Below, one piece after another: positions 1 to 9,599 of a stretch of DNA of 64,000 nucleotides. The DNA comes from Gammaproteobacteria bacterium (GTDB taxonomy: Bacteria > Pseudomonadota > Gammaproteobacteria > Burkholderiales > Nitrosomonadaceae): the NCBI GenBank assembly GCA_015709635.1, contig CP054180.1:992001-1056000 (forward strand), read 5' to 3'. The notes below the pieces were generated by a model. The model made no database searches and was not told the DNA's origin. It saw only the letters and a list, made by a program, of their open reading frames with translations. The position numbers were made by a program, and so were the translations under genes. Each line of letters starts with the position of its first letter. The first letter of the stretch is position 1.

Positions 1-66
1 GGCTGGAATATTGAAGTCGATAGTACACCGGGAAAAGGCACAACTTTCCATATCATTTTTCCCTGA
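1..66 (+). CDS. Sensor histidine kinase, C-terminal end (partial)
   Basis: The first 21 codons read in frame to TGA at 64-66. The residues STPGKGTTFHIIFP match the end of a HATPase_c domain (G2 box followed by the last beta strand) of histidine kinases. The rest of the gene is upstream of the window, so the signal sensed and the cognate regulator are unknown. The family call is fairly safe from this motif; nothing more can be said. Confidence 0.7.
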   Translation, partial: GWNIEVDSTPGKGTTFHIIFP

Positions 67-369
67 ATGCCCTGATAAATAGTAGGTATTGTCTTCACGA
101 ATTCTTCACATTTCCTGTGTTAACGTTTCCGCGTGAAGGGCAATTCAGTCACGGGTTTCAGGTCTAAGCAGAGTGTTTCTGATCGTCACATACTTCAATC
201 AAGTTGTTACGCTTCATAAAATCTCGGTGCAAGAATTGGATCTCCCAAAAATCTTATGACTTCTGGGATTAGCTATTTTTAGTTCCGAATTTACAGCACT
301 CTGAGTGATACTGAAGAAGAATTTTTATAAACCAGAATTATACATAATCAATAAAATAGGGAGTGTTGC
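67..369. other. Intergenic stretch upstream of sbtA
   Basis: About 300 bases without a plausible ORF. The last 60 bases are AT-rich and end in a good ribosome-binding site (AGGGAGT, 358-364) for the next gene. I see no clear terminator hairpin or operator. Confidence 0.5.
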
Positions 370-1326
370 ATGACTACTATACAACCGGTAGTTTTCTTTT
401 TTGTCGCAGGGGTTTTGGCAGGGGTCATAAAATCAGACCTGAAAATACCCGAAGCTCTGTATAAGAGTTTAAGTCTCTTTCTTTTGATCGCCATCGGCTT
501 TAAGGGTGGTGTGTCAATGGCCAAGTACGAAATTATGGAAGTACTGCCCATTGCTGTTTCCATGGTAGTTTTAGCGGCACTTATTCCACTGACCGCTTAT
601 CCAATTTTGCGATTCATCGGTAAGTTCACGCAAGCGGATGCGGGCGCCATCTCCGCACATTACGGCTCGGTGAGCGCAGTAACTTTTGCGGTGGGTGTTG
701 CCTTTCTGGCTGCTAAAAACGAACCTTCCGAAGGTTATATGGTGTTGATTATGGCGCTGATGGAAATTCCTGCATTGGTAACCGGTACAGTTCTGGCGCG
801 TGCGGGTGCTGGCGGTGAAAAAACCCAATGGGGTAAATTGATGCACGAAATTTTGACCGGTACCAGTCTTTATCTATTGATTGTCGGTGTCATTATCGGT
901 TACTACGCAGGTGTAGTTAAACTGGTATCGCCATTGGATAAAATGTTCATGGACCTGTTCATGGGTGTATTAGCCTTCTTCTTGCTTGAGATGGGCTTGC
1001 TGGCATCAGCTCGATTGAAAGCCGTGCTAGATAAAGGGGTCTTCATTATTGCATTTGGTATTGTATTCCCGTTAACGGCTGGAATGTTTGGCGCTTATTT
1101 GGGATGGTTGTTCGGATTATCGGAAGGCGGTACTATGCTGCTGGCAGTCTTGTATGCTAGCTGTTCCTATATTGCTGCGCCTGCAGCGATGCGCATTGCA
1201 GTTCCGGATGCCGATCCTGCGCTTTCGATTGGTGCGTCTCTAGGTGTAACCTTCCCCTTTAACATATTTATCGGGGTACCGATTTACTGGGAAATGTCAC
1301 ACTGGTTTCATGGCATCGCAGTTTAA
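370..1326 (+). CDS. sbtA: SbtA-type sodium-dependent bicarbonate transporter
   Basis: 318-aa integral membrane protein with about ten hydrophobic segments. It is recognisable as the SbtA family (old DUF897) from its N-terminus (VVFFFVAGVLAGVIKSDLKI) and the central AHYGSVSAVTFAVG motif, which corresponds to part of the substrate-binding core in SbtA. The family imports bicarbonate with sodium across the inner membrane. The start is ATG 370 with AGGGAGT just upstream. A PII-like gene follows 42 bases downstream, the usual sbtA-sbtB arrangement. In an autotrophic ammonia oxidiser this would supply inorganic carbon for CO2 fixation (inference). Confidence 0.88.
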   Translation: MTTIQPVVFFFVAGVLAGVIKSDLKIPEALYKSLSLFLLIAIGFKGGVSMAKYEIMEVLPIAVSMVVLAALIPLTAYPILRFIGKFTQADAGAISAHYGSVSAVTFAVGVAFLAAKNEPSEGYMVLIMALMEIPALVTGTVLARAGAGGEKTQWGKLMHEILTGTSLYLLIVGVIIGYYAGVVKLVSPLDKMFMDLFMGVLAFFLLEMGLLASARLKAVLDKGVFIIAFGIVFPLTAGMFGAYLGWLFGLSEGGTMLLAVLYASCSYIAAPAAMRIAVPDADPALSIGASLGVTFPFNIFIGVPIYWEMSHWFHGIAV

Positions 1327-1368
1327 AAAAGACTGAATTAATTAACCTACTATCAATGGGAAAAGTTT

Positions 1369-1686
1369 ATGAATAATACGATCGCAATGAAACGATTCGA
1401 GATCGTCATCGGTATTGAACAGCTCGATCAACTGACTGAATTATTGGATAGATGCGCAGTGCGCGGTTATACGGTTCTTAAAAATGCAGGTGGTCTTGGG
1501 TCACGTGGTGTACGTGACCCGGGTGATGTTTTAATGGAACAGGAAAATGTCATGGTTGTACTCGCCTGTAAAGATGAGCAAGCGCAAAAAGTAGTGAGCG
1601 AATTGAGACCGGCATTGAAGGGATTGGGAGGCATGTGCCTGATTTCGGATTGCCTGTGGCTTGAAGGGCCGGCTGTTTCTTACTAA
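1369..1686 (+). CDS. SbtB-like PII-family regulator
   Basis: 105-aa protein with a PII-like ferredoxin fold. It has a beta strand near the N-terminus (KRFEIVIG), a helix (LDQLTELLDRCAVRGYTVL), a glycine-rich loop region around 42-52 (NAGGLGSRGVR, the T-loop position) and a second beta-alpha-beta unit. It follows sbtA closely on the same strand. In cyanobacteria SbtB binds adenine nucleotides and modulates SbtA. The same role is inferred here from gene order and fold. The C-terminus lacks the CGPxGC redox motif of some SbtB proteins. Confidence 0.72.
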   Translation: MNNTIAMKRFEIVIGIEQLDQLTELLDRCAVRGYTVLKNAGGLGSRGVRDPGDVLMEQENVMVVLACKDEQAQKVVSELRPALKGLGGMCLISDCLWLEGPAVSY

Positions 1687-1714
1687 TTATCAGTTTTATA
1701 GGATTTATCATCCG

Positions 1715-1769
1715 GTTTGCTGCAGTGCGAGTAAAGAATTTGATTCATTTACACCGTATTGCAGCAAAC
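1715..1769. repeat. 10-bp inverted repeat downstream of sbtB
   Basis: GTTTGCTGCA at 1715-1724 is the exact reverse complement of TGCAGCAAAC at 1760-1769, with 35 bases between. No T-run follows, so it is not a classical terminator. It may be an mRNA-end stem or an element remnant. Confidence 0.4.
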
Positions 1770-1841
1770 TGAATCATTAACAAAAATGGAATAAGCAGGT
1801 GTAGTCATTATTCAATGTGATTCGCTTGCACATTCCTGGTC

Positions 1842-2636
1842 ATGCAGAAAAAAACTCCCCCGCTATTACGCATTGCTCGTTTGATCCGTTTATTGCTTCA
1901 TGTGGTCTCAGGTTTATTACAATCAATTATTTACCCCTATTTTCCTCTGCACATTCAGCGGAATATGATGCAACGTTGGGCTGACGGGTTATTATCGATT
2001 CTTGCCATCAGATTGTGTTGTAATGGAACATTACCGTCCTTGGAAGCGCCACGTGTGCTGATCGCAGCTAATCACGTATCCTGGCTGGATGTTTGTATTT
2101 TGATGGCGGCGTGCCCGACTCGTTTTGTCGCCAAAACCGAAATTAGCCGGTGGCCTGTTCTAGGTTTTTTAAGCCGGAATGCCGGTACTCTGTTTATTGA
2201 GCGGGCAAAACGCAGCGATACGCTACGCATCAATCAACAAATCAGTGAGGTGTTGTACAAGGGGGAGAGAGTGACGATATTTCCAGAAGGTACGACAACC
2301 GACGGTACGCAAATAAACCACTTCCATGCTTCTTTGCTGCAATCGGCAGTAACGGCGGATGCATTGCTTTATCCGGTTGCCATTAGCTATCGCGATAGAG
2401 CCGGAGAAATTTGCAAAGATGCGGCTTATATCGATCCTTCGCTCAGCTTGTCTTTGCAGAAAATTTTAAGCCTGACAAGCCTTGACGCCGAATTGACATT
2501 CAATCAACCAATTTCATGCGGTATGAAAAATCGCCGGGAACTGGCGCGCTTGTCTGAGCAAACGATTGCCGATGCATTATCGTTGCCTATCGTGCACAAG
2601 GAATCTGAAAAACTTCCTGGTCTTGCAAGCGAATAG
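1842..2636 (+). CDS. 1-acyl-sn-glycerol-3-phosphate acyltransferase (PlsC-like)
   Basis: 264 aa. It contains the acyltransferase blocks NHVSWLD (catalytic HX4D-type motif, residues about 78-84) and FPEGTTTDG (about 147-155), with a hydrophobic N-terminal segment for membrane association. The family transfers an acyl chain to lysophosphatidic acid, but related proteins acylate lipid A precursors or ornithine lipids, so the substrate is not certain. The 3' end overlaps the convergent apaH gene by 50 bases (2587-2636), so their transcripts would be partly antisense. Confidence 0.8.
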   Translation: MQKKTPPLLRIARLIRLLLHVVSGLLQSIIYPYFPLHIQRNMMQRWADGLLSILAIRLCCNGTLPSLEAPRVLIAANHVSWLDVCILMAACPTRFVAKTEISRWPVLGFLSRNAGTLFIERAKRSDTLRINQQISEVLYKGERVTIFPEGTTTDGTQINHFHASLLQSAVTADALLYPVAISYRDRAGEICKDAAYIDPSLSLSLQKILSLTSLDAELTFNQPISCGMKNRRELARLSEQTIADALSLPIVHKESEKLPGLASE

Positions 2637-3390
2637 CTGACAATTGACCGCCCCACACGCAACCGCTATCCAACGCGATGATGTTATCTGCGATGTGCAA
2701 CCCCAATGCGGACCAGTGACCGCAGATGATGGTAGTATCCCGGTTGATGCGGTGCGGCACGCTGAACCAAGGCATATAACCGGCCGGAATGGATGGTAAA
2801 TCACCTTTAAAAACAAAATTCATTCGACCGTCCGGTGTGCATACTCGCATGCGCGTCATCGCGTTGATGATCACCCGCAAGCGGATATAGCCCGTCCAGT
2901 CGTCTTGCCAGTAATTGGGTTCGTTGCCGTACACTCGCGCGAACAATTCATGATGATTGGCATCGCGTAAAGCATTTTCGACTTCACCGGCAAGTTGCGC
3001 GGCTTGTGAAATCGACCATGATGGCAGCAAGCCGGCATGTACCATAGCGTACCGCCCATCGGAATGAAATAACTTTTGCTGCCGCAGCCAATATAACAGT
3101 TCATCCCGGTCAGGTGCGTCAAGAATCGGTTGGATCGTGTCACTGGGATGGTTTCTCGCAATTCCGGCTGCAACCATCAACAAATGCAAATCATGATTCC
3201 CCAAAACTGTGATTATGGCATCACCGGCTTGCTTGATATAACGCAATAGCGATAACGAATCCGGGCCGCGATTGACGATATCACCCACCAACCAAAGTTT
3301 ATCCTGCGCTGGATCAAACTGGATTAAATCGAGCAAGCGCTGGAATGCGGTAAAACAACCTTGTAAATCACCGAGTGCATATGTTGCCAT
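2587..3390 (-). CDS. apaH: Symmetrical bis(5'-nucleosyl)-tetraphosphatase ApaH
   Basis: 267 aa, the usual ApaH length. The N-terminus ATYALGDLQGC, then LVGDIVNRGPDSL and TVLGNHDLHLL, are the metallophosphoesterase signature blocks (GDxxG, GDxVxRGP, GNH[DE]). CGHWSALGLH follows toward the C-terminus. ApaH hydrolyses Ap4A to two ADP. The start is ATG 3390, 20 bases beyond the dapB stop, so the two minus-strand genes are probably cotranscribed. Confidence 0.93.
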   Translation of the reverse strand: MATYALGDLQGCFTAFQRLLDLIQFDPAQDKLWLVGDIVNRGPDSLSLLRYIKQAGDAIITVLGNHDLHLLMVAAGIARNHPSDTIQPILDAPDRDELLYWLRQQKLFHSDGRYAMVHAGLLPSWSISQAAQLAGEVENALRDANHHELFARVYGNEPNYWQDDWTGYIRLRVIINAMTRMRVCTPDGRMNFVFKGDLPSIPAGYMPWFSVPHRINRDTTIICGHWSALGLHIADNIIALDSGCVWGGQLSAIRLQDQEVFQIPCAR

Positions 3391-3410
3391 GGAAATGATG
3401 CGTAGAAATT

Positions 3411-4235
<825 letters not shown>

Positions 4236-4691
4236 TTAAGGTTTGATAGAGACGGTGCTTGGAACATTACATAGATCGTCATCATCATCGGTGTTCATTG
4301 GTTTTTGATCAGTATTCACTTGCTTCTGATTTGATTTCGCTTCAATCGGCTTAGTCTTCACGGACTCCTTAGCATTTGCCAGATTATTTTCGATATTGAC
4401 TAGTGCATCGTTCTCAAAAAACACAGTTAATCGTTTTTGTTCAGCGAGATCGCCTTTTTTGCGATACAAATAAACATAATCCCAGCGATTATCCCGGAAA
4501 GCATCCATAATCAAGGGAGAGCCTAGAACGAAGAGCACTTGGGATTTTGTCATGCCGGGTTTCAATTTTTCCAGCATTTCTTCTGTTACCACATTACCTT
4601 GCTGTACATCGATCTTAAAGATAACATGAGGGAGCAGTGAACAACCCGTTAGCAGCAGAAAAGCAATCAATGCGGAGATTTTTGCAACCAT
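4236..4691 (-). CDS. bamE: Outer membrane assembly lipoprotein BamE (SmpA/OmlA)
   Basis: The preferred start is ATG 4691, giving 151 aa with a lipoprotein signal (MVAKISALIAFLLLTGCSLL, lipobox Cys at residue 17). An upstream in-frame start at 4763 would bury the signal peptide and is less likely. The BamE core follows: G.VV..ML..LKPGMTKSQVLFVLGSP and WDYVYLYRKKG, with C-terminal extension rich in K, Q and D. BamE is a subunit of the BAM complex that inserts beta-barrel proteins. The gene is divergent from fur, a common proteobacterial arrangement. Confidence 0.88.
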   Translation of the reverse strand: MVAKISALIAFLLLTGCSLLPHVIFKIDVQQGNVVTEEMLEKLKPGMTKSQVLFVLGSPLIMDAFRDNRWDYVYLYRKKGDLAEQKRLTVFFENDALVNIENNLANAKESVKTKPIEAKSNQKQVNTDQKPMNTDDDDDLCNVPSTVSIKP

Positions 4692-4765
4692 TTTGTTGAT
4701 ATTATATGTTTCCAAAGTGAACACAGCATATGATACAGTAAATAATTTTCCGGGCAGAGACAACC

Positions 4766-5206
4766 ATGGGCAACTTCGACGATCTGAAAAGTATCGATCT
4801 TAAAAATATTGGTCTGAAAACAACACTGCCGAGGCTCAAAATATTGAATTTGTTTGAGCAGAGTAGTGTGCGCCACCTATCTGCGGAAGATGTTTATAAG
4901 GAATTGATCAGCGAAGGCGAGGATATCGGATTGGCGACGGTTTATCGTGTTTTAACACAGTTTGAGCAAGCCGGATTGCTGGAACGCCATCATTTCGAAA
5001 GCGGCAAAGCGGTATTTGAGCTGAAAGGGGATGGTCATCATGATCACTTGGTCTGCCTGCAATGTGGCCGTGTAGAAGAATTCTACGACGCAGAAATAGA
5101 AAAACGCCAGATCGCGATCGCGAAAGAACGCGGCTTTACATTACAGGAACATTCATTGTCGCTTTATGCTGATTGTACAAAACAAAACTGCCCGCATCGC
5201 AAGTAA
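4766..5206 (+). CDS. fur: Ferric uptake regulator Fur
   Basis: 146 aa. It has the N-terminal winged-helix DNA-binding domain ([37 protein letters not shown]), the metal-binding [16 protein letters not shown] motif, and a second cysteine pair near the C-terminus (CTKQNCPH). Fur represses iron uptake genes when loaded with Fe(II). It diverges from bamE across 74 bases that must hold both promoters. I did not find a convincing 19-bp Fur box there by eye. Confidence 0.95.
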   Translation: MGNFDDLKSIDLKNIGLKTTLPRLKILNLFEQSSVRHLSAEDVYKELISEGEDIGLATVYRVLTQFEQAGLLERHHFESGKAVFELKGDGHHDHLVCLQCGRVEEFYDAEIEKRQIAIAKERGFTLQEHSLSLYADCTKQNCPHRK

Positions 5207-5217
5207 CGTTATACCCC

Positions 5218-6483
5218 ATGACTCTTACACGCAATTTTCGAGAAAAATTTATTTCCATCCAATCCAGGTGTTGGGATAAATTTTTCTGGAAAAGTTTGAT
5301 ATTGATCGCATTCACATGCGGACAATCTGCTCATGCTACTGATAACGGTTTTGGCGAATGTATTATCCGGATAAAATCACAAGCAAAAACGGAAGGCATT
5401 TCCGATGGAACAGTCAATCAGGTGTTAAGCAAAGCTCGTTTCTTGCCGCGCATTATTGAGCTCGACCGGCGCCAACCCGAATTCACCCAGACATTCGCCA
5501 ATTATTTCACTACCCGCATCAACGACGAACGCATACAGCGCGGACGGGAGTTGTATGCCAAGCACCGTGCATTACTCAATCAGATTCAACACGAAACCGG
5601 TATCCCGGCACAATATCTGGTTTCATTCTGGGGGTTGGAGACCAACTACGGCGGGCATTTTGGTGACTGGTCCGTGATCGATTCGCTGGCGACACTCGCC
5701 TGCGATACGCGGCGAAGCTCCTTTTTTACTCAGGAATTGCTGAATGCCATGCGTATCGTGGATGCAGGCGATATCACGGCAGAACGCATGATCGGTTCAT
5801 GGGCGGGTGCAATGGGGCATATGCAATTCATGCCATCAACTTTCTTAAGCTATGCCAAGGATATCGATGGAGATGGGCGGCGCGATCTGTGGGGTAGCAT
5901 TGCGGATGCCCTGGGATCTGCAGCCAACTTTCTGCGGCAACTGGGTTGGGTTCCCGGCTTGAACTGGGGACAGGAAGTGAAGCTGCCGCAATCCTTTGAT
6001 TATTCGCTTGCCGGGCGGGATCAGATGCTGCCCTTAGCAGAATGGGCCCAATTGGGTATCACGACAGCCACCGGAGTTCCGCTAGCGCCGGCGGAACAAA
6101 AAGCCGCATTAATTGTTCCTTCAGGTCATCAAGGACCGGCTTTTCTGGTGACAAAGAATTTTTATATCATTATGCGCTGGAATCGCTCCGAATTTTATGC
6201 TTTGTCGGTTGGGCATTTAGCCGATCGTATCGCAGGCGCAGCACCATTACATCGCACACCGCCAGTGGATCCGGTAAAAATATCCCGGGAGCAGGTACGC
6301 CAGTTGCAAATGGATTTGTCAGCACTTGGAATTGATGCCGGGGAACCGGATGGCATACTCGGTTCAACCACCCGCAAGGCAATCAGCCGTTTTCAGCAGA
6401 AAACGCAACGCATTGCGGATGGTCATTTGGATACCGGAATTTTAATCGCTATCCGTGAAGCGGCGAACGGCGGGTTACGTTGA
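5218..6483 (+). CDS. Lytic murein transglycosylase, MltB family
   Basis: The start ATG 5218 gives 421 aa and avoids overlap with the end of fur; the longer form from 5173 overlaps fur by 34 bases. An N-terminal hydrophobic segment (SLILIAFTCGQSAHA) is a signal peptide. The catalytic domain has SFWGLETNYGG (catalytic Glu) and GSWAGAMGHMQFMPSTF, typical of MltB-type enzymes. The C-terminal about 60 residues form a PG_binding_1 domain (LSALGIDAGEPDGILGSTTR). It cleaves peptidoglycan glycan strands to anhydro-muropeptides in the periplasm. No lipobox is visible, so it may be soluble. Confidence 0.88.
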   Translation: MTLTRNFREKFISIQSRCWDKFFWKSLILIAFTCGQSAHATDNGFGECIIRIKSQAKTEGISDGTVNQVLSKARFLPRIIELDRRQPEFTQTFANYFTTRINDERIQRGRELYAKHRALLNQIQHETGIPAQYLVSFWGLETNYGGHFGDWSVIDSLATLACDTRRSSFFTQELLNAMRIVDAGDITAERMIGSWAGAMGHMQFMPSTFLSYAKDIDGDGRRDLWGSIADALGSAANFLRQLGWVPGLNWGQEVKLPQSFDYSLAGRDQMLPLAEWAQLGITTATGVPLAPAEQKAALIVPSGHQGPAFLVTKNFYIIMRWNRSEFYALSVGHLADRIAGAAPLHRTPPVDPVKISREQVRQLQMDLSALGIDAGEPDGILGSTTRKAISRFQQKTQRIADGHLDTGILIAIREAANGGLR

Positions 6484-6613
6484 GAAAGTCCTGAGAAACC
6501 ATTGCATCCGACTGTACTGCGTTGAAATCAGATTTAAAATACTCTTTACCATTCGTAAACTACTGCGCTTTTTTACCTGATTTCACCTTGCTTGGCCGTC
6601 ACTCGCTACTTTT

Positions 6614-7603
6614 TTAGGCCAACAAATGCCTGATCGCTTCCTGTTCAGCAAGCAATTCCTGGTAGCTTTTTTGCATTTTTTCCTTGTCTGTCTGGCTTAT
6701 TTCCAATCCTTCGACAATTTTGTATTGACTGTTTTGACAGGTAACCGGGAAACTGTAAATGACTCCAGATGCTATTCCATAGCAACCATTGGAGGGAACG
6801 CCCATTGAAACCCAATCACCTTCTCGGGTACCAAAAATCCAATCCTGCATATGATTGATGATGGCGTTGGCTGCACTGGCCGCGCTGGATTTGCCGCGGC
6901 GTGCTTCAATGATTGCTGTGCCGCGTTTTTGCACTGTTGGAATGAAGTGATTTTCTACCCATGCCGAGTCACCGATGATAAGCGAAGAAACCTTGTCGTT
7001 GCCAATGATGGCATGGCTTAAATCCGGAAACTGCGTATTGGAATGGTTTCCCCAAACAATCATTCGCTTAATGTCTGCTACCGATACCCGTAGTTTTAAC
7101 GCAACTTGCGATAGCGCACGATTGTGATCCAGTCTCAGCATGGCAGAGAAGTTGCTGGGATTGAGATCGGGGGCGTTTTTTAAAGTGATATAGGCATTAG
7201 TGTTGGCAGGATTGCCAACAACCAGCACTTTAACACTTCGCTTAGCAGCAACATTCAGCGCTCTTCCTTGTTCAATGAAGATGGGGCCATTGGCAGCAAG
7301 CAGGTCTTTGCGTTCCATATTTTCTCCGCGTGGCCGCGCGCCGACGAGCAACACAATATCGGCGTTATTGAACGCTACTTCCGGATTATCGGTGGTGATG
7401 ATTTCGGTCAGTAAAGGGAAAGCGCAGTCATACAATTCCATGACAACTGCATCAAAGAAAGGCTGCGCTTCGGTTACATCATGCAATTGCAGAATGACCG
7501 GTTGATCTTTTCCAAGCATCTCACCTGCTGCAATGCGATAGAGCAGGTTATAACAAATCTGTCCGGTAGCGCCGGTAACGGCTATGCGAATAGGCGATTT
7601 CAT
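6614..7603 (-). CDS. mdh: Malate dehydrogenase
   Basis: 329 aa, the length of the cytosolic-type bacterial MDH. The NAD-binding loop is [32 protein letters not shown], the substrate Arg region [10 protein letters not shown] and the catalytic His in [12 protein letters not shown] match the lactate/malate dehydrogenase family. It oxidises malate to oxaloacetate in the TCA cycle. It is convergent with the upstream transglycosylase gene (130 bases between) and stands alone. Confidence 0.95.
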   Translation of the reverse strand: MKSPIRIAVTGATGQICYNLLYRIAAGEMLGKDQPVILQLHDVTEAQPFFDAVVMELYDCAFPLLTEIITTDNPEVAFNNADIVLLVGARPRGENMERKDLLAANGPIFIEQGRALNVAAKRSVKVLVVGNPANTNAYITLKNAPDLNPSNFSAMLRLDHNRALSQVALKLRVSVADIKRMIVWGNHSNTQFPDLSHAIIGNDKVSSLIIGDSAWVENHFIPTVQKRGTAIIEARRGKSSAASAANAIINHMQDWIFGTREGDWVSMGVPSNGCYGIASGVIYSFPVTCQNSQYKIVEGLEISQTDKEKMQKSYQELLAEQEAIRHLLA

Positions 7604-7859
7604 TTTTTTCCAATCCTCGAAAAGCCACCAATAGACTGGAAGATTGGCGGTATATGGGGAAAAGTGGGCAAATTATACTGGTAATCATGCGCTCGCGGAA
7701 GAGCAAGTTTGCTGAAGAAATTATTCTTGCAATAGTACGTTGATTGCATATTGAAATACCGGTAGCCCTTAAAATCCTGTTAGAGCATCAATAGACGTGA
7801 AATTGTAATACTATTGGCCTTCTAAGGCAAAAGCGCAAACCGTGCTCATTTGCTTAACC
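7604..7859. other. Intergenic stretch upstream of mdh
   Basis: No plausible ORF or RNA gene. It should contain the mdh promoter on the minus strand. Nothing distinctive is seen. Confidence 0.4.
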
Positions 7860-7887
7860 TTGCATCACGGTAAACATTGCGTATGAT
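7860..7887 (+). promoter_or_regulatory. Putative sigma70 promoter of a small interrupted ORF
   Basis: TTGCAT (7860-7865) and TATGAT (7882-7887) are separated by 16 bases and lie 31 bases before ATG 7919. A ribosome-binding site AGGAGAAAG (7908-7916) follows. Prediction from consensus only. Confidence 0.4.
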
Positions 7888-7918
7888 GCGAGAATTCACA
7901 CTGTGCTAGGAGAAAGAC

Positions 7919-8062
7919 ATGGCGGATGCTCATTTTACTGCCACTCTCTCCACCTTGGTTGCGGCAATTGCTCCCTGCTTGTGATTGATCATCAAGCTGC
8001 TCATTTTTATACGACCCAGGAATATTTCCCGCTATGGCAAAGCGGGCTATGAGGAAAAATGA
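7919..8062 (+). pseudogene. Small single-span membrane ORF interrupted by in-frame TGA
   Basis: ATG 7919, preceded by a strong ribosome-binding site, opens a frame of 47 codons that is interrupted by one TGA at 7982-7984. The part before reads MADAHFTATLSTLVAAIAPCL. The part after begins LIIKLLIFIRPRNISRYG. Together they make one hydrophobic span followed by a basic tail, as in many small inner-membrane proteins. A TGG (Trp) to TGA change would explain it. It overlaps a second short ORF by ATGA (8059-8062). I do not recognise the family. Confidence 0.4.
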
Positions 8063-8136
8063 ATCGGCTCAATCAATATTTTCAAAAGCAAACGGTGGTT
8101 CGGTTTAAATCCACTATCCGTTGGCATATCATGTGA
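8059..8136 (+). CDS. Very short ORF coupled to the interrupted small gene
   Basis: A 25-codon ORF begins MNRLNQYFQKQ. Its ATG overlaps the TGA of the preceding frame, and GAGGAAAA just upstream could serve as a ribosome-binding site. This looks like translational coupling, but the peptide is short and unrecognised. It may equally be the decayed end of a longer gene. Confidence 0.25.
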   Translation: MNRLNQYFQKQTVVRFKSTIRWHIM

Positions 8137-8226
8137 TTCTTGAATATCAGCCCAAAATATTCATGAAGTGCAAACAAATATTCCAGTATCGTACCGTCAC
8201 TAGTGTCCATAAAAGGGGATCGTATA

Positions 8227-8538
8227 ATGAAAAAAACTTTGATCGTCATCTGCAGCGCTTTAATCCTGTCTTCTTGCGCATGGGTTAAGGTCACATCGCA
8301 AGGTGAAAGTGTGCGTCTAGTGCACACGGCTAAAGCAATTGAGTCATGCAAAAAATTAGGGAGAGTCAATGCAAAGGTTGTCAGTCATGTCATTTTCAAT
8401 CGCGATGCAGACAAAGTTGCCGAGGAATTAGCTGATCTTGCGCGTAATGAGGCAGCTTTGATGCGCGGCGATACAATTATTCCCATCTCGGAAATTGTCG
8501 ATGGAAGACGCAGTTTTGGCGTTTATCAATGTTTCTAG
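8227..8538 (+). CDS. DUF4156-like lipoprotein
   Basis: The start ATG 8227 gives 103 aa with a lipoprotein signal peptide (MKKTLIVICSALILSSCAW, lipobox Cys at 17). The mature part has VRLVHTAKAIESCKKLGRV and ends VDGRRSFGVYQC, a pattern of the DUF4156 family of short outer-membrane-type lipoproteins of unknown function. The longer reading from 8203 would bury the signal. A short stem with a T-rich tail lies just downstream. Confidence 0.7.
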   Translation: MKKTLIVICSALILSSCAWVKVTSQGESVRLVHTAKAIESCKKLGRVNAKVVSHVIFNRDADKVAEELADLARNEAALMRGDTIIPISEIVDGRRSFGVYQCF

Positions 8539-8548
8539 CAGCAGCCTA

Positions 8549-8576
8549 TCGAGCAAAGATAGTCTTCTTTTTTCTG
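8549..8576 (+). terminator. Weak terminator-like stem
   Basis: CTATC and GATAG form a 5-bp stem followed by TCTTCTTTTTT, directly after the DUF4156-like gene. The stem is short, so confidence is modest. Confidence 0.35.
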
Positions 8577-8668
8577 AGTTCGAATAATCCCATCTTTTTT
8601 CCGGAATAAAGATCGGAAATTTTTTTGCCGTCCAAGGTGTGTTTAAAAGTAGGGCGGTTATAACTTTT

Positions 8669-9371
8669 GGGTCTGTAGTAGATTAGCTTAGATGCTAAGC
8701 TAATTGAATGAAGATAAGCTATTGTAGACTATTAAAGAAAACACAATTAAAGCTGCTGGAATACTTTGTGTTGGAGGTTACAGCAAGATCGGCAGCCGAA
8801 ATACAACCCAATAGTGCAGCACTGTTTCATCGCAAAATACGCGAAGTGATTATTTACCATTTGGAACAGGAATCTCACGAAATCTTTGCTGGTGTGGTGG
8901 AGTTGGATGAAAGCTACTTTGGCGGTATCCGTAAAGGTAAACGAGGTCGAGGTGCTGCAAGTAAGGTTGCGGTGTTTGGCATATTGAAACGCGGTGGCAA
9001 GGTCTATACGAAGGTTGTTGGAGATACCAAGACAGAAACGTTGATGCCGCTCATTACTAGAAAAATAGCACCTGACAGCGTAGTTTATACAGATTATTAT
9101 CGCAGTTACAATGCGCTTGATGTGAATCATTTTTACCATGAACGGATCAATCATTCCACACTCTTTGCTCAAGGTAAGAATCACATCAATGGCATTGAGA
9201 ACTTTTGGAATCAGGCTAAACGCGTCTTAAGAAAATACAATGGCATTCCTAAAGAATCATTTCCACTGTTTCTCAAAGAATGCGAATTCAGATTCAATTA
9301 TGGAATACCTAAACAACAACTAAAAATACTCAAACTTTGGACTCAGATTTAACCTGATCTACTACAGCCCC
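8669..9371 (+). mobile_element. IS1595-family (IS1016-type) insertion sequence
   Basis: The left end GGGTCTGTAGTAGATTAG (8669-8686) and the right end, read as reverse complement from 9371 (GGGGCTGTAGTAGATCAG), are imperfect terminal inverted repeats around one transposase gene, total about 700 bp. The size and organisation fit IS1016-like members of IS1595. The flanking 8-bp sequences are not identical, so no target duplication is visible. The copy may be old or its borders rearranged. Confidence 0.75.
8708..9352 (+). CDS. IS1595-family transposase
   Basis: 214 aa. The DDE-like core ISXO2 domain shows VVELDESYFGG, VVYTDYYRSYN and the C-terminal HINGIENFWNQAKR. The N-terminal part reads LLEYFVLEVTARSAAEIQPNSAALF. 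Relatives, as I recall them, carry a few more residues before IQPNS, so a small in-frame deletion in the helix-turn-helix region is possible. Activity is therefore uncertain though the frame is open. Confidence 0.8.
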   Translation: MKISYCRLLKKTQLKLLEYFVLEVTARSAAEIQPNSAALFHRKIREVIIYHLEQESHEIFAGVVELDESYFGGIRKGKRGRGAASKVAVFGILKRGGKVYTKVVGDTKTETLMPLITRKIAPDSVVYTDYYRSYNALDVNHFYHERINHSTLFAQGKNHINGIENFWNQAKRVLRKYNGIPKESFPLFLKECEFRFNYGIPKQQLKILKLWTQI

Positions 9372-9372
9372 C

Positions 9373-9594
9373 TGATTTTAAATGTGAATCTAGATTCTTT
9401 TCTAAGAATTGCGATGCAATCCCAAATAAAGCATGATCTTTTGCAAACTGATCAACTAATGACGCTCCTACAGAGAATTTCAGATCATGAAATGCTCGGC
9501 CTTCTGAGACAGATCCAAAATTACTTAATGCGGCACCAATATGAGAATCACAATTCTTCTTAAAAATTTCAGACGCACTAGGGCATGTGGACAA
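9373..9594 (-). pseudogene. Unrecognised gene fragment cut by the IS1595 element
   Basis: A minus-strand frame from ATG 9594 reads MSTCPSASEIFKKNCD and has protein-like composition (for example ALSNFGSVSEGRAFHDLKF). It runs straight into the right inverted repeat of the IS1595 element and stops inside it. I interpret it as a 5' gene fragment truncated by the insertion. No family recognised; it could be a chance ORF. Confidence 0.3.
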
Positions 9595-9599
9595 TTAAA

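Noticed and set aside
7982..7984. In-frame TGA as a selenocysteine codon
   Set aside because: No convincing hairpin of the bacterial SECIS type follows within about 15-25 bases, and the position suits Trp in a membrane span. A nonsense mutation is simpler.
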